From: Gammaproteobacteria bacterium | GTDB taxonomy: Bacteria; Pseudomonadota; Gammaproteobacteria; Steroidobacterales; Steroidobacteraceae | DNA: 64,000 nucleotides | Direction of reading: 5' to 3' | Assembly (NCBI GenBank): GCA_013289615.1 | Contig: JABCZO010000024.1 | Span: forward strand, 1-64,000 | Shown here: positions 1 to 10,120 of the stretch, in pieces | How positions within the stretch are numbered: the first letter of the stretch is position 1 | How the letters are laid out: every line of letters begins with the position of its first letter | Notes under the pieces: model-generated | Told to the model about the DNA's origin: nothing | Database searches by the model: none | What the model saw: the letters and a program-made list of their open reading frames with translations, nothing else | Made by a program: the position numbers and the translations under genes

Positions 1-492
1 GGCAATCAGCGCGTTCAGAATGCCCATCACGGTGCCAAACAGGCCGACGAACGGCGCCACCGAGCCGACCGTCGCGAGGAAGGTCAGGCCGCCGGAGATC
101 TGGCTGTTGACCGCGTCCACCGAGCGCTGCAGCGCCATCGTGATCCACTCGTGCAGATCGATGCGGTCGGTCAGGCGGCCTTCATGGTGCGAGGCTGCGC
201 GCAGGCCGCTCTCGGCGATGAAGCGGTATTCGTCACCCTTCTTCAGGCGCTCGACCCCATCCTTGAGCGACGGGGCGGTCCAGAACTGTTTCTCCACGAT
301 CTTGCCCGAGCGCTTCAGGGCGCGCTGGTCCCAGAGCTTGGTGAACATGATGAACCAGGATCCCAGGGACATGATCACCAGGACCGTCAGGGTTGCACGG
401 CTGACAATGTTGCCGTTTACCCAGAGCGGGATCAGACCATAGGGGCTGGCGGTGCTTGTTGCTGCAACTGCTGCGGTGGCTGCGGTATCCAT
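1..492 (-). CDS. exbB: ExbB/TolQ-type proton channel protein, 3' end cut by window
   Basis: Inner-membrane component of the TonB-ExbB-ExbD motor, which uses the proton gradient to energise outer-membrane receptors. Translating the minus strand from ATG at 492 gives 164 codons open to the window edge. They show a first membrane segment around residues 31-50, a charged cytoplasmic stretch, and then the MotA/TolQ/ExbB core (GGLTFLATVGSVAPFVGLFG) entering the second membrane segment. The start is set by GAGGAAAAAT directly before the ATG. It lies 100 bases downstream of tonB on the same strand, so the two are probably one operon continuing to exbD outside the window. Overlapping reading frames in this stretch are shadows. 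Confidence 0.9.
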   Translation of the reverse strand, partial: MDTAATAAVAATSTASPYGLIPLWVNGNIVSRATLTVLVIMSLGSWFIMFTKLWDQRALKRSGKIVEKQFWTAPSLKDGVERLKKGDEYRFIAESGLRAASHHEGRLTDRIDLHEWITMALQRSVDAVNSQISGGLTFLATVGSVAPFVGLFGTVMGILNALIA

Positions 493-592
493 ATTTTTCC
501 TCGTTTAAGTCCTTCCCGCCCGGCACGACACCGGCGGCCCAAATGCTAATCCTATCGAACCATTGATCAATCGCGCCGGCGGCTCACCGCCG

Positions 593-1213
593 TCACTCGC
601 CATGAAGTACAAACTTTACCGGCAACGTCGGGCAGCTCAGAACCGCTTTGCCCTCCGACGTGGCCGGTTTGAACTTCATCGCCTTGGCGACCTTGAGCGC
701 AGCCTCGTCCAGCAGCGGATGCCCGGTACCGGTCGCCACCTCAACCGAGTCGATTTTGCCGGCGGCATTGACGCACACCTTGACGACCGCCCGGCCTTCC
801 TCGCCGTTGCGGCGCGAGACTTCCGGATAGTAGTCCTGTACGTCGGGGGAGAAGGTGACCTTGACCGATGTCCCAGGCACGATCGCCCGCGGCGGCGGCG
901 GGGCCGGCTGCGTCGTCACATTCGTAATCGGCGGCGGCGGAGCCTCCACCGGTATCGTGATATTGATTTCGGGCGCGATCATCTGGACCGGTGGCCGCTC
1001 CTTGAGGTCCACGGGCGGCGGCGGCGGCGGCAGTTCCTTGGGTTTCTCGGTCTGGATGATGTTGGTCTCCAGGATGGTCTGCACGTAGCGCGCCCCCTGG
1101 TTGGCGAAGCCGCTGACGAACCCCCAGATCACGATGGCGTGCACGATGATGATCGCCACGAAGGCGACCAGACGCCGCGACAAATGGCCGGAATCGGTCG
1201 GGTAGTAGCTCAT
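593..1213 (-). CDS. tonB: TonB energy transducer
   Basis: Periplasm-spanning protein that carries energy from ExbB/ExbD to TonB-dependent receptors. The 206 residues show a short cytoplasmic start, one membrane anchor (about residues 14-35, VAFVAIIIVHAIVIWGFVSG), a proline-rich periplasmic spacer (PPPPPP near 63 and APPPP repeats up to about residue 107) and a C-terminal TonB domain with the family pattern YYPEVSRRNGEEGRAVVKV. Length and domain order are normal for the family. The operon partner is exbB, and a TonB-dependent receptor lies at 44804-47323 in the same window. A weak Fur-like sequence lies upstream (see the region 1214-1550). Confidence 0.93.
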   Translation of the reverse strand: MSYYPTDSGHLSRRLVAFVAIIIVHAIVIWGFVSGFANQGARYVQTILETNIIQTEKPKELPPPPPPVDLKERPPVQMIAPEINITIPVEAPPPPITNVTTQPAPPPPRAIVPGTSVKVTFSPDVQDYYPEVSRRNGEEGRAVVKVCVNAAGKIDSVEVATGTGHPLLDEAALKVAKAMKFKPATSEGKAVLSCPTLPVKFVLHGE

Positions 1214-1550
1214 AGTGTTATGACGCTTGCTGGTCGAGGAATCTCAGACGACCCAGACGCCGTCCACCGGAAGGCTGTGCGAACCGTACTTATTATCATA
1301 CTGATGCGGCGCTACCCCGAACAACAACGTCGAATGCGACCCCTGCGATCGAGCCCTGTAGCGGACTGTTCTGCAGCGGCGCTGCCCTCCCCGTGCGTTA
1401 CCCGGTCGATCACTCTACCCCGATCGCACAGATGCATTTTACAGATGCGTGTGCGGATCGACACAAGCGCAAGAACTTTAACTGCTCGTGACACCCGTTA
1501 CAACCCTTGCGCTGGCGGTTGAGTCGTTGCAGGCGAAAGCACGGATCGAA
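1214..1550. other. intergenic region upstream of tonB, possible weak Fur-like site
   Basis: About 340 bases separate the ilvD stop from the tonB start, both on the minus strand, so this must hold the tonB promoter. No convincing open frame was seen. Around 1285-1303 the minus strand reads AGTATGATAATAAGTAC, which I count as roughly 12 of 19 matches to the Fur consensus. That would fit iron control of tonB, but the match is weak and could be chance. Confidence 0.3.
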
Positions 1551-3284
1551 TCATGATTTTACATCGACCAGATCGGTCACCGCGCCCAGCGATGCGCTGC
1601 TGACCGCACGCGCATATTTACCCAGCACGCCGCGGGTCGCATACGGGCGCGGCGGCTTCCAGGCGGCGCGACGACGCTTGAATTCTGCGGCCGACAGATC
1701 GACCTCGATGCGCCGACGTTGTGCATCGATGCTGATTTGCTCCCCATTGCGAAGCAACGCCATCGGCCCGCCGAGCGCGGCTTCGGGGGCGACATGACCG
1801 ACGACGAAACCATGGCTGCCACCCGAAAATCGCCCATCGGTGATCAGGGCCACCTTGTCGCCAAGTCCACGACCGGTCAGGGCGCCGGTCGGACTGAGCA
1901 TTTCGCGCATTCCGGGGCCGCCTTTGGGGCCTTCATACCGAATCACGATCACGTCGCCCGCGCGCACTTTGTCGCCCAGAATAGCGGCGGTCGCCGCCTC
2001 TTCGCCGTCGTAGATGCGAGCTGGTCCGCGAAAATGCAGGCCTTCTTTGCCGGTGATCTTCGCGACCGCGCCTTCAGGAGCAACGTTTCCATAGAGAACA
2101 ACAAGATGGCTGTCTTTCTTTATCGGATTTGAAATGTCGCGCACGATGTCCTGCGTCGCCGGATAGTCCGCGACTCCTTGCAGGTTTTGGGCCGTCGTCC
2201 TCCCGGTCACGGTCAGGCAGTCGCCATGCAGCAGGCCGGCATCGAGCAGCCGTTTCATCAGCGGCAGGATGCCGCCGATCGCTATCAGTTCCGACATCAG
2301 GTAGCGCCCGCTGGGTCGCAGGTCCGAGAGCACCGGGACACGCCGACCGATACGCGTGAAGTCATCGAGCCTGAGCCGCACGCGCGCGGCCTGGGCAATC
2401 GCCAACAGGTGCAACACCGCGTTGGTGGAGCCGCCGAGCGCGATCACCACCGTGATCGCATTCTCGAACGCGCGCCGGGTCAGGATGTCGCTCGGCCGGA
2501 TGCCCTGCTGCAGCAGCGCCACCACGGCGGCTCCGGCGCGCCGGCAGTCCTCGCGCTTGGGCTGACCGACCGCCTCCTGCGCCGAGCTGCCCGGCAAACT
2601 CAGGCCCAGCGCCTCGATCGCCGAGGCCATGGTGTTGGCGGTGTACATGCCACCACAACTGCCCGGTCCCGGAATGGCAGTGCGCTCGACATCGAGCAGC
2701 TGCGCATCGCTGATCTTTCCAGCGGCGTTTCCGCCGACGGCCTCGAACACCGAGACGATATCGCGGCGCTGCAGTCCCGGACGTATCGTGCCACCGTAGA
2801 CGAACACCGCCGGGCGATTGAGCCGGGCCATCGCCATCGCACAGCCGGGCATGTTCTTGTCGCAGCCACCGATCGCGACCAGAGCATCGAAGCCCTCGGC
2901 GCCAGCCACAGTCTCGATCGAATCGGCGATGACCTCACGCGACACCAGCGAATAACGCATGCCCGGTGAACCCATCGAGATACCGTCCGAGACGGTGATG
3001 GTGTTGAACAACACGCTCTTGCCGCCGGCCGCATCGGCGCCCGCGGCCGCCTCGCGCGCCAGCACGTCGATATGCATGTTGCAGGGCGTAAGGTCGGCCC
3101 AGGTGGAGGCGATGCCGATCTGCGGCCTGGCAAAATCCTCGTCCCTGAATCCGACCGCCCGCAGCATCGCACGTGCGGGCGCCTGCTTGACCCCATCCAC
3201 CACCTGGCGCGAGTAGGCGCGCGGATCGGGCGGCCGCTTGCGCGCGGGCTTGCCCCGAGTGCGGTTTTTGTTACCGGTGATCAT
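1551..3284 (-). CDS. ilvD: dihydroxy-acid dehydratase
   Basis: Converts 2,3-dihydroxy-isovalerate or -methylvalerate to the 2-keto acid precursors of valine and isoleucine; an iron-sulfur enzyme of the cytoplasm. The 577-residue product has the IlvD/Edd landmarks in order: [21 protein letters not shown] and [14 protein letters not shown] (the three cluster cysteines), then the C-terminal [16 protein letters not shown]. The basic N-terminal tail of about 20 residues ([17 protein letters not shown]) is a little longer than usual, so the start could lie slightly downstream. It sits 31 bases after the aminopeptidase gene and diverges from the ilvC operon, supplying the step after IlvC. Confidence 0.95.
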   Translation of the reverse strand: MITGNKNRTRGKPARKRPPDPRAYSRQVVDGVKQAPARAMLRAVGFRDEDFARPQIGIASTWADLTPCNMHIDVLAREAAAGADAAGGKSVLFNTITVSDGISMGSPGMRYSLVSREVIADSIETVAGAEGFDALVAIGGCDKNMPGCAMAMARLNRPAVFVYGGTIRPGLQRRDIVSVFEAVGGNAAGKISDAQLLDVERTAIPGPGSCGGMYTANTMASAIEALGLSLPGSSAQEAVGQPKREDCRRAGAAVVALLQQGIRPSDILTRRAFENAITVVIALGGSTNAVLHLLAIAQAARVRLRLDDFTRIGRRVPVLSDLRPSGRYLMSELIAIGGILPLMKRLLDAGLLHGDCLTVTGRTTAQNLQGVADYPATQDIVRDISNPIKKDSHLVVLYGNVAPEGAVAKITGKEGLHFRGPARIYDGEEAATAAILGDKVRAGDVIVIRYEGPKGGPGMREMLSPTGALTGRGLGDKVALITDGRFSGGSHGFVVGHVAPEAALGGPMALLRNGEQISIDAQRRRIEVDLSAAEFKRRRAAWKPPRPYATRGVLGKYARAVSSASLGAVTDLVDVKS

Positions 3285-3315
3285 TGGATTGCCTCGATCC
3301 GATCATACGTGTGCG

Positions 3316-4713
3316 CTAGCCGTAGCGGCGGCGGATCAGCTGGTAGAGCGCCCGCACGCACTGCGCCTCCGCACCCAGCGGCCGACCGGGGCGATCCTTG
3401 GGATTCCAGGCGTACAGGTCCAGGTGCAGCCAGGCCGGGGTCGCGGTGACGAAGCGCTTGAGGAACAGCGCCGCGATGAGCGCGCCGGCAAATGGGGAGG
3501 CCGATACATTATTAAGATCGGCGATACGGCTGCTGAGCTCATCGTCATATCCATGCCAGAGGGGCAGCGGCCAGACCGGGTCCGAGTGCTCGCGGCCAAG
3601 GTCGGTGAGCTGCCGCGACAGCGCGTCGTCAGGACTGAATACCGCCGGCAGATCGGGCCCGAGCGCAGTGCGCGCAGCGCCGGTCAGTGTCGCCAGGTCG
3701 ATCAGCAGATCGGGTATTTCCTCATCGGCGTCTGCCAGCGCGTCCGCGAGCACCAGGCGTCCCTCCGCGTCGGTGTTGCCAATCTCGACCGTGAGGCCCT
3801 TGCGCGATCGCCAGACATCGCCCGGGCGATAGGCATTGCCGCTGACGCTGTTTTCAACCGCGGCGATCAGCAGCCTCAGTTCGATCGGTGCGGCAAGTTC
3901 GAGCAGCAGCTGCGCCAGTGCGAGTGCGCAGGCGGCACCGCCCATGTCCTTTTTCATCAGCAACATCGCCGCCGAGGATTTCAGATCCAGCCCGCCGCTG
4001 TCGAAGCATACCCCCTTGCCTACCAGCGTCACGCGCGGCGCGCCAGCCCGGCGCCAGCGGCAGTCGATCAGCCGCGGCGCGCGGCTGCTGCCGGCCCCGA
4101 CCGCGGCGATCAGCGGGTAATGCTGCGTCAGCGACTCCCCAGCGTGCACCAGGCTCTGCCCGCCGTAGCGGGCGGCGAGCGCGACGCTGGTCGCAGCGAG
4201 TTCATCCGGCCCGAGCTGGTTCGCCGGGGCGTTGATCAGGTCGCGGGCAAAGCCCATGGCCTGCGCGCTCGCCTGTGCATAGGCGAGATCGGCGCCAGGC
4301 GGGGCGATGAGCGCATTGGCCGTCGCCGCCTTGGGAGGCGTGCCGCGGTAGCGGCTCAGGCGATAGCCGCCCAGCAGCCAGCCGAGCGCGAATTGCGTGG
4401 CTGCGGCCGGCGCCAACGCGTCGGCGAGACGGAAGTTGCCGGCCGGCAACCGTTCGGGAAGCGCCGCGGCGTCCCACAACGAGAGCTCATCGGCGCCGGC
4501 CAGCGCCCCCAGGCCCCAGAGCGCGCCCGCGATGCCGCCATCAGCGTCGGGCAGCAGCAGCAGGCGGTGGCGTTCACCGGCATACCCCTGCGCGCGCACC
4601 CAGGCGCCGTGCGACGGCGGCAGCGACTGCAGCAGCGCAGCAAAGCCGGCGTCGGTGACCAGCCGGAGCGGGATGGCGGCGACAGCGCTGTCGCTGGGCA
4701 ACAAGGTCTGCAT
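3316..4713 (-). CDS. M17-family leucyl aminopeptidase
   Basis: Cytoplasmic two-zinc exopeptidase that removes N-terminal residues from peptides. Of 465 residues, the C-terminal half carries the M17 signature: VGKGVCFDSGGLDLKSS, MKKDMGGAACALALAQ (metal Asp) and NTDAEGRLVLADAL (metal Asp/Glu, the family hallmark). The N-terminal half is the non-catalytic domain. It is shorter than E. coli PepA (about 500 residues) and closer to the PepB-like or unassigned M17 group, so I give no symbol. The gene diverges from the ilvC leader; its start at 4713 lies 19 bases from the predicted -35 of the ilv-leu operon. Co-location with branched-chain genes may be incidental. Confidence 0.88.
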   Translation of the reverse strand: MQTLLPSDSAVAAIPLRLVTDAGFAALLQSLPPSHGAWVRAQGYAGERHRLLLLPDADGGIAGALWGLGALAGADELSLWDAAALPERLPAGNFRLADALAPAAATQFALGWLLGGYRLSRYRGTPPKAATANALIAPPGADLAYAQASAQAMGFARDLINAPANQLGPDELAATSVALAARYGGQSLVHAGESLTQHYPLIAAVGAGSSRAPRLIDCRWRRAGAPRVTLVGKGVCFDSGGLDLKSSAAMLLMKKDMGGAACALALAQLLLELAAPIELRLLIAAVENSVSGNAYRPGDVWRSRKGLTVEIGNTDAEGRLVLADALADADEEIPDLLIDLATLTGAARTALGPDLPAVFSPDDALSRQLTDLGREHSDPVWPLPLWHGYDDELSSRIADLNNVSASPFAGALIAALFLKRFVTATPAWLHLDLYAWNPKDRPGRPLGAEAQCVRALYQLIRRRYG

Positions 4714-4731
4714 CGGGTCAGCTTAGCGAAA

Positions 4732-4761
4732 TTGACAACCGCTTGATCGTTGTGCTGATAT
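4732..4761 (+). promoter_or_regulatory. predicted sigma-70 promoter of the ilv-leu operon
   Basis: TTGACA at 4732-4737 is a perfect -35 box. It is followed 18 bases on by TGATAT at 4756-4761 as the -10 box. This would start transcription near 4768, about 30 bases ahead of the leader peptide. Prediction from sequence only. Confidence 0.55.
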
Positions 4762-4796
4762 CAGCCGCTGCACTTGAGGTATTTTTGCAACGAACA

Positions 4797-4880
4797 ATGC
4801 ACGCGCCCCGCATTATCCTACTGTCGCTAGACCTGCTGCTCGTCAAGAGCGGTCGGGGCGGGTATTGCCGACGTTTCTAA
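4797..4880 (+). CDS. branched-chain amino acid leader peptide (attenuation)
   Basis: A 27-residue open frame between the promoter and ilvC. Its centre reads IILLSLDLLLV: two Ile, six Leu and one Val codon among eleven, two of the Leu codons being CTA, which should be rare in this GC-rich genome. This is the classic form of a ribosome-mediated attenuation leader such as those of ilv and leu operons. The stop (TAA at 4878-4880) is 25 bases before an intrinsic terminator. The role is inferred from codon content and position; no ribosome binding site stands out strongly. The frame is too short for routine gene callers and is easily missed. Confidence 0.8.
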   Translation: MHAPRIILLSLDLLLVKSGRGGYCRRF

Positions 4881-4905
4881 TACCAGGAAACGAACATACA
4901 CCGAA

Positions 4906-4937
4906 ACCCCGCACCGGCCGCCGATGCGGGGTTTTTT
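4906..4937 (+). terminator. attenuator terminator of the ilv-leu operon
   Basis: ACCCCGCA (4906-4913) pairs with TGCGGGGT (4925-4932), followed directly by a run of T, ahead of ilvC and after the leader peptide. The left arm can instead pair with CGGTCGGGG at 4850-4858, inside the end of the leader frame, with one bulged base. That gives a plausible antiterminator when a ribosome stalls on the Ile/Leu codons. Seen in sequence; the switching is inferred. Confidence 0.8.
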
Positions 4938-4960
4938 GTTTATCCACCTTGGAGCTTTGA

Positions 4961-5956
4961 ATGATCCAGCTGTACTCAAAAAAGGAAGTCGACAAGAAGG
5001 CGCTCAAAGGCGCACGCATCGCCGTGCTCGGCTATGGCAGCCAGGGCCGAGCGCATGCGCTGAATCTGAAGGACAGCGGCTTCAATGTCGTGGTCGGCGT
5101 GCGCAAGGCCGGCAAGAGCTGGAAGCTGGCCAAGCGCGACGGGCTCGCAGTGGCCGAACCGGCCGCGGCGGTCGACGGCGCCGATCTGGTGGCGATGCTG
5201 GTGCCCGACATGGCGCAGGCAGCGCTTTACGCCGCCATCAAGGCATCGCTCAAGCCGGGCGCGACGCTGCTGTTTGCCCATGGATTCAACGTGCATTTCA
5301 AGCAGATCAAGCCGCGCAAGGACCTCGACGTGGTACTGATCGCCCCCAAGGGGCCCGGCAGCCTGGTGCGCCGGCAATACCAGCAGGGCCGCGGCGTACC
5401 CTGCCTGATCGCGGTCGCCCAGGATGCCACCGGCAAGGCGCACGCCAAGGCGCTCGCCTATGCCGATGGCATCGGCGGAACGCGCGGCGGCGTGGTCGCC
5501 ACCAGCTTTGCCGAGGAGACCGAGACCGATCTGTTCGGCGAGCAGGCGGTGCTGTGCGGCGGAGCTACCGAGCTGGTCGTTGCCGGTTACGAGACACTGG
5601 TCGAGGCCGGCTATCAGCCCGAAGTCGCCTACTACGAGTGCCTGCACGAGCTGAAGCTGATCGTCGACCTGCTGCACGAGGGCGGGCTGGCGAAGATGCA
5701 CCGCTACGTCAGCGATACCGCCAAGTACGGCGACCTGACGCGCGGGCCGCGCATCGTGAATGATCGCACCCGCAAGGAGATGCGCAAGATCCTGAAGGAG
5801 ATCCAGAGCGGCAAGTTCGCCCGCCAGTGGATCAGCGAACATCAGAGCGGCGCCGGAACCTATAAGCGTCTGCTCAAGCAGGACCTGCAGCATCCGATCG
5901 AGAAGGTAGGCGCGAGGCTGCGTGAGCGCATGCCGTGGCTGAAGGAAACGCGCTGA
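4961..5956 (+). CDS. ilvC: ketol-acid reductoisomerase, class I
   Basis: NADPH- and magnesium-dependent isomeroreductase acting on acetolactate and acetohydroxybutyrate, the second step to valine and isoleucine. The 331-residue length is the short class I form. The nucleotide-binding loop is [17 protein letters not shown] (about residues 25-41). The C-terminal knotted domain carries the metal-binding acidic motifs [10 protein letters not shown] and [12 protein letters not shown]. Start chosen at ATG 4961 behind TTGGAG. It is the first structural gene after the attenuator. Acetolactate synthase (ilvB/ilvN-type) is not in this operon and must be elsewhere. Confidence 0.96.
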   Translation: MIQLYSKKEVDKKALKGARIAVLGYGSQGRAHALNLKDSGFNVVVGVRKAGKSWKLAKRDGLAVAEPAAAVDGADLVAMLVPDMAQAALYAAIKASLKPGATLLFAHGFNVHFKQIKPRKDLDVVLIAPKGPGSLVRRQYQQGRGVPCLIAVAQDATGKAHAKALAYADGIGGTRGGVVATSFAEETETDLFGEQAVLCGGATELVVAGYETLVEAGYQPEVAYYECLHELKLIVDLLHEGGLAKMHRYVSDTAKYGDLTRGPRIVNDRTRKEMRKILKEIQSGKFARQWISEHQSGAGTYKRLLKQDLQHPIEKVGARLRERMPWLKETR

Positions 5957-5980
5957 ACTTGGGGAATAACGGAGAGCGCC

Positions 5981-7564
5981 ATGACACCGACTGCTGATCG
6001 CGTCCTGATCTTCGATACCACCCTGCGCGACGGCGAACAGGCGCCGGGCTGCAGCATGACGCAGCCGGAGAAGCTACGGGTCGCGCGCGCGCTGGCGGAG
6101 CTGGACGTGGACATCATCGAGGCCGGCTTTCCCGCCGCCTCGCGCGGCGACTGGGAGGCGGTCAACGCCGTGGCGCGTGAGGTGTCCGGCCCGGTGATCT
6201 GCGGCCTGGCACGCTGCTCGCGCGAGGACATCGAGCTGGCGGCGCGCGCGCTCACCGACGCGCCGCGTCATCGGCTGCATGTGTTTCTCGCTACCAGCGC
6301 GATTCATCGCCAGCACAAGCTGCACATGGCGCAGGAGGAGATCCTGAGGCTCGCGGTCGAGGGCGTGTCGATCGCGCGCGAGTACTGCGATGACGTCGAG
6401 TTTTCCCCCGAGGACGCCTCGCGTACCGAGCTCGACTTCCTGGCACAGGTGGTGGAAGCGGTGGTGGCGGCCGGCGCCACCACCATCAACATTCCCGACA
6501 CCGTGGGCTATACCGTGCCGGATGAATTCGGCGAACTGTTCCGCTACCTGCGCCAGCACGTGCGCGGCATCGACAAGGTCACGCTGTCGGTGCACTGCCA
6601 TGACGATCTGGGCATGGCGGTGGCGAACAGCCTGACGGCAGTGGTGGCCGGGGTACGCCAGATCGAGTGCACCATCAACGGCATCGGCGAACGCGCCGGC
6701 AACTGCTCGCTCGAAGAGGTGGTGATGGCGCTGGCGACGCGCGCCGCATTCTTCAACCTGAAGACCAACGTCAATACCTCGCGGCTGTATCCGACCAGCC
6801 GCCTGGTGTCGAGCATCACCGGCATGCCGATCCCGCGCAACAAGGCGGTGATCGGTGAGAATGCGTTCGCGCACGAGGCCGGCATCCATCAGCACGGCAT
6901 GCTGCAGCATCGCTCGACCTACGAAATTATGCGGCCCGAGGACGTCGGCCTGCCGCGCAGCAACCTGGTGCTCGGCAAGCACAGCGGCCGGCACGCGTTT
7001 CGCGAGCGCGTCAAGGAACTCGGATTCGAACTCGACGACCTGGAGCTCAACCGGGTGTTCGAGGAGTTCAAGGCCCTGGCCGATCGCAAGAAGGAACTGT
7101 TCGACGGCGACATCGAGGCGATCGTGCTGCGCGCCGGCAGCGCTGCGCACGGTCCATGGAACCTCGAGCACCTGGACGTCGAGGCGCACAGTGGCGCCGG
7201 GGCTAAGGCCACCGTGCGGCTCAAGCATACCGATGGCCGGGTGATCGAGCGCCAGGCCGCGGGCGACGGTCCGGTGGATGCGGCCTACAAGGCGATCGTG
7301 CTGGCGACCGGGGTGGCGGTCACGGTACGCAAGTTCGAAGTGCATGCCGTGACCATCGGCGAGGATGCCCAGGGCGAGGCGATCCTGTACGTGGACAACA
7401 ACGGCCGCAGCTACCGTGGCTCGAGCGTCAGCACCAACATCATCGAGGCCGCCGGCCGTGCGCTGCTGGAAGTGATCAATCGCATCGAGCTGTCGCAGAA
7501 GAGCGTGCGCCAGGGCGCCGGGCAGCGCGAGAAGACCACGCCGCTGGCACACAACGTCATCTAG
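5981..7564 (+). CDS. leuA: 2-isopropylmalate synthase
   Basis: Condenses acetyl-CoA with 2-ketoisovalerate, the committed step to leucine. The 527 residues show the catalytic TIM barrel with [16 protein letters not shown] at the N-terminus, the metal-binding [13 protein letters not shown] and [14 protein letters not shown], then the GKHSGRHAF motif. The C-terminal regulatory domain for leucine feedback ends near 500. It is 24 bases after ilvC with GGAG upstream of ATG 5981, hence the same operon. Confidence 0.96.
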   Translation: MTPTADRVLIFDTTLRDGEQAPGCSMTQPEKLRVARALAELDVDIIEAGFPAASRGDWEAVNAVAREVSGPVICGLARCSREDIELAARALTDAPRHRLHVFLATSAIHRQHKLHMAQEEILRLAVEGVSIAREYCDDVEFSPEDASRTELDFLAQVVEAVVAAGATTINIPDTVGYTVPDEFGELFRYLRQHVRGIDKVTLSVHCHDDLGMAVANSLTAVVAGVRQIECTINGIGERAGNCSLEEVVMALATRAAFFNLKTNVNTSRLYPTSRLVSSITGMPIPRNKAVIGENAFAHEAGIHQHGMLQHRSTYEIMRPEDVGLPRSNLVLGKHSGRHAFRERVKELGFELDDLELNRVFEEFKALADRKKELFDGDIEAIVLRAGSAAHGPWNLEHLDVEAHSGAGAKATVRLKHTDGRVIERQAAGDGPVDAAYKAIVLATGVAVTVRKFEVHAVTIGEDAQGEAILYVDNNGRSYRGSSVSTNIIEAAGRALLEVINRIELSQKSVRQGAGQREKTTPLAHNVI

Positions 7565-7575
7565 GAGCAAGCACC

Positions 7576-8538
7576 ATGCCGATTCCTGCAACCCCCTACA
7601 TCTGGTTCAACGGCAAGCTGGTGGCCTGGGAAAAGGCCACGGTGCACGTGCTGGCGCACGCGCTGCACTACGGCTCCTCGGTATTCGAGGGCATACGCGC
7701 TTACGAGACGCCCAAGGGCGTCGCGATTTTTCGTCTGCTCGAGCACACCCGCCGGCTGTTCGATTCGGCGAAGATCTATCGTATACAGCTGCCGTTCTCC
7801 GCCGATCAGATCAACGACGCCTGCCGCCAGGTAGTCGCGGTAAACAGCCTGGCGCAGGGCGCCTACATCCGCCCGATCGCGTTTCGCGGCTACGGGGAGA
7901 TCGGCGTGGCGCCGAAGATCGACCCGCCGGTGGATGTGGCGATTGCCGCCTGGGAATGGGGCAAATATCTGGGCCATGAGAGCGAGGAAGCCGGCGTCGA
8001 TGTGTGCGTGTCGTCGTGGCAGCGCGTGGCGCCGAACACACTGCCGGCGCTCGCCAAGGCCGGCGGCAACTACCTGTCGAGCCAGCTGATCAGCCAGGAA
8101 GCCAAGCGCCTGGGCTTTGCCGAAGGCATCGGGCTGTCCCCCGACGGCCTGGTCAGCGAGGGCGCAGGCGAGAACCTGTTCATGGTGCGCGACGGGGTGC
8201 TGCTGACCCCGGGGCTGGCGCATTCGGCGCTCGCCGGTATCACTCGCGATACGGTGATCAAGCTGGCGCGCGAGGCCGGCATCGAGGTGCGCGAGACCTC
8301 GATTCCGCGCGAGCTGCTGTACCTGGCCGATGAGCTGTTTTTCACCGGCACCGCGGTCGAAGTCACCCCGATCCGCTCGGTGGATCGCATCCCGATCGGC
8401 GCCGGCCGGCGCGGCCCGGTCACCGAACGGCTGCAGCAGGCGTTCTTTGGCCTGTTTTCGGGTGCGACGGCGGACAAGTGGGGCTGGCTGAACTACGTGG
8501 ACATGCAGGCCAAGCCGCGCGTGGCCGCGGCGAGCTAG
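7576..8538 (+). CDS. ilvE: branched-chain amino acid aminotransferase
   Basis: PLP-dependent class IV aminotransferase making Val, Ile and Leu from their keto acids. The 320 residues contain [21 protein letters not shown] near the N-terminus, the lysine region [17 protein letters not shown] and the class IV motif [13 protein letters not shown], with ALAGITRDT and [12 protein letters not shown] toward the C-terminus. It starts 11 bases after leuA with AGGAGCAAGCACC before the ATG, so it is probably translationally linked. Confidence 0.95.
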   Translation: MPIPATPYIWFNGKLVAWEKATVHVLAHALHYGSSVFEGIRAYETPKGVAIFRLLEHTRRLFDSAKIYRIQLPFSADQINDACRQVVAVNSLAQGAYIRPIAFRGYGEIGVAPKIDPPVDVAIAAWEWGKYLGHESEEAGVDVCVSSWQRVAPNTLPALAKAGGNYLSSQLISQEAKRLGFAEGIGLSPDGLVSEGAGENLFMVRDGVLLTPGLAHSALAGITRDTVIKLAREAGIEVRETSIPRELLYLADELFFTGTAVEVTPIRSVDRIPIGAGRRGPVTERLQQAFFGLFSGATADKWGWLNYVDMQAKPRVAAAS

Positions 8539-8572
8539 ATCCATCGACACCGATACGTCATCAGGTGCAAAT

Positions 8573-8637
8573 GGGGCGATAGGCGTCATGAGTTTGTTTT
8601 TGATAATTAAAAACAAACTCATGACGCCTGTCACCCC
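8573..8637. repeat. long inverted repeat between ilvE and leuC
   Basis: Two 29-base arms (8573-8601 and 8609-8637) around a 7-base loop. The inner 21 base pairs are perfect and the outer eight contain two mismatches. The inner arms contain ATGAGTTTGTTTTT and its complement. The T-run lies on the loop side rather than after the stem, so this is not a standard terminator for ilvE. It could be an mRNA processing or stability hairpin that sets the ratio of ilvE to leuCDB, or a small inserted palindromic element. AT-rich arms contrast with the GC-rich flanks. Confidence 0.85.
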
Positions 8638-8712
8638 GCTTAGGCCGGTTGATGTATTGACGGCGCTGTCTCGAATGCGCTGCGGGCGCTCGCGGTCAGC
8701 GGGGTTGGCAAT

Positions 8713-10113
8713 TTGAAGACGATGTTTCAGAAGATCTGGGAGCAGCACGAGGTGGTGGCGGAGACGCCCGACACGCCGGCGGTGCTGTACGTCGACCGTC
8801 ACCTGATTCACGAAGTCACCTCGCCGCAGGCCTTCACGGTGCTGCGCGAGCGGGGCCTTGCGATGCGGCGTCCGGAGCGCACGCTCGCCACCATCGATCA
8901 CTCCAGTCCAACCCGCAGCGATCAGATCTTCGGCGGCGTGCCGATCGCGATCGAATCGGCCGCGCTGCAGATCGCGCAGCTGCAGAGGAACTGCGCCGAT
9001 TTCGGCGTCGAACTGCTGGATCTCAAGAGCGATCAGCGCGGCATCGTGCATATCATCGGACCGGAGTTCGGCTTCACCCAGCCCGGGCAGACCATCGTCT
9101 GCGGCGACAGCCATACCAGCACCCACGGCGCTTTCGGCGCCCTCGCCTTCGGTATCGGCACCACCGAGGTCGGCCATGTGCTGGCGACTCAGTGCCTGCT
9201 GCAGCGCCGGCCGCGTACCTTTGCCATCACGGTCGATGGGGCGCTGGCCGCGGGCGTTACTGCGAAGGACCTGATCCTGTCGATCATCGGCGAGATCGGG
9301 ATCGGCGGGGGCACCGGCTACGTGCTCGAGTACCGCGGCACGGTGATGCGCTCGCTCAGCATGGAAGAGCGCATGACGGTGTGCAACATGTCGATCGAGG
9401 CGGGGGCGCGTGCCGGCATGATTGCACCCGATGAAACCACCTACAGGTATCTGAAGTCCCGGCCGCGCTCACCGCAGGGAGCCGCCTGGGAGCGAGCGCT
9501 GAGCCGCTGGCGCTGCCTGCCGAGCGATACCGACGCCGCATTCGATCGCGAACTCAGGCTCGATGGCGGCAAGCTCGAACCGATGATCACCTACGGCACC
9601 AACCCGGGCATGGTGATTGCGGTGAGCGGCACTATCCCGGAACGGCGCAACGATCCCGTGTTCGACAAAGCGCTGGCCTACATGGGCCTTACGGCCGGTG
9701 CGCCGATCGGCGGCCAACCGGTCAACGTCGTGTTCATCGGCAGCTGTACCAATGGCCGGCTGTCGGATCTGCGCAGCGCCGCGCAGCTGCTGCGCGGCCA
9801 CAAGATCGCCCGCGGCGTGCGTGCCCTGGTGGTGCCCGGCTCGCAGCAGGTCAAGAAGGCCGCCGAGGCGGAAGGGCTGGACCGCATCTTCATCGACGCG
9901 GGTGCCGAATGGCGCGAGTCGGGCTGCTCGATGTGCATCGGCATGAATGGCGATACGGTCGGCAGCGGTCAGTATTCGATCAGCACCAGCAACCGCAACT
10001 TCGAGGGCCGCCAGGGCCCCGGCGCGCGCACGCTGCTCGCCAGTCCACTGACCGCCGCGGCCAGTGCGGTACGCGGCCGGGTCACCGATCCGCGCGACTT
10101 CCTCAACGGCTGA
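8713..10113 (+). CDS. leuC: 3-isopropylmalate dehydratase, large subunit
   Basis: Aconitase-family [4Fe-4S] subunit that isomerises 2- to 3-isopropylmalate together with LeuD. It has the conserved [17 protein letters not shown], the catalytic [20 protein letters not shown], and the cluster cysteines in [14 protein letters not shown] and [13 protein letters not shown] at 8713 gives [11 protein letters not shown], which lines up with the family N-terminus; ATG at 8722 is the alternative. About 466 residues, normal for the family. It lies after the long inverted repeat, 174 bases from ilvE. Confidence 0.95.
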   Translation: MKTMFQKIWEQHEVVAETPDTPAVLYVDRHLIHEVTSPQAFTVLRERGLAMRRPERTLATIDHSSPTRSDQIFGGVPIAIESAALQIAQLQRNCADFGVELLDLKSDQRGIVHIIGPEFGFTQPGQTIVCGDSHTSTHGAFGALAFGIGTTEVGHVLATQCLLQRRPRTFAITVDGALAAGVTAKDLILSIIGEIGIGGGTGYVLEYRGTVMRSLSMEERMTVCNMSIEAGARAGMIAPDETTYRYLKSRPRSPQGAAWERALSRWRCLPSDTDAAFDRELRLDGGKLEPMITYGTNPGMVIAVSGTIPERRNDPVFDKALAYMGLTAGAPIGGQPVNVVFIGSCTNGRLSDLRSAAQLLRGHKIARGVRALVVPGSQQVKKAAEAEGLDRIFIDAGAEWRESGCSMCIGMNGDTVGSGQYSISTSNRNFEGRQGPGARTLLASPLTAAASAVRGRVTDPRDFLNG

Positions 10114-10120
10114 CGGCACC

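Noticed and set aside
563-1522. Long plus-strand frame over tonB
   Set aside because: Arg/His/Asp-rich antisense shadow of the Pro-rich tonB gene; no family features.
3238-4746. 502-codon plus-strand frame opposite the M17 aminopeptidase
   Set aside because: Shadow in GC-rich DNA; composition dominated by Arg, Gln and Ala with no motif, while the minus strand carries a full M17 signature.
6074-7591. Long minus-strand frames over leuA, and likewise over ilvE and leuC
   Set aside because: Antisense shadows; the plus-strand genes are full length with conserved motifs.
8573-8637. Reading the ilvE-leuC inverted repeat as a simple Rho-independent terminator
   Set aside because: The T-run is on the loop side of the left arm and no T-run follows the stem; leuCDB would be cut off from the operon promoter.
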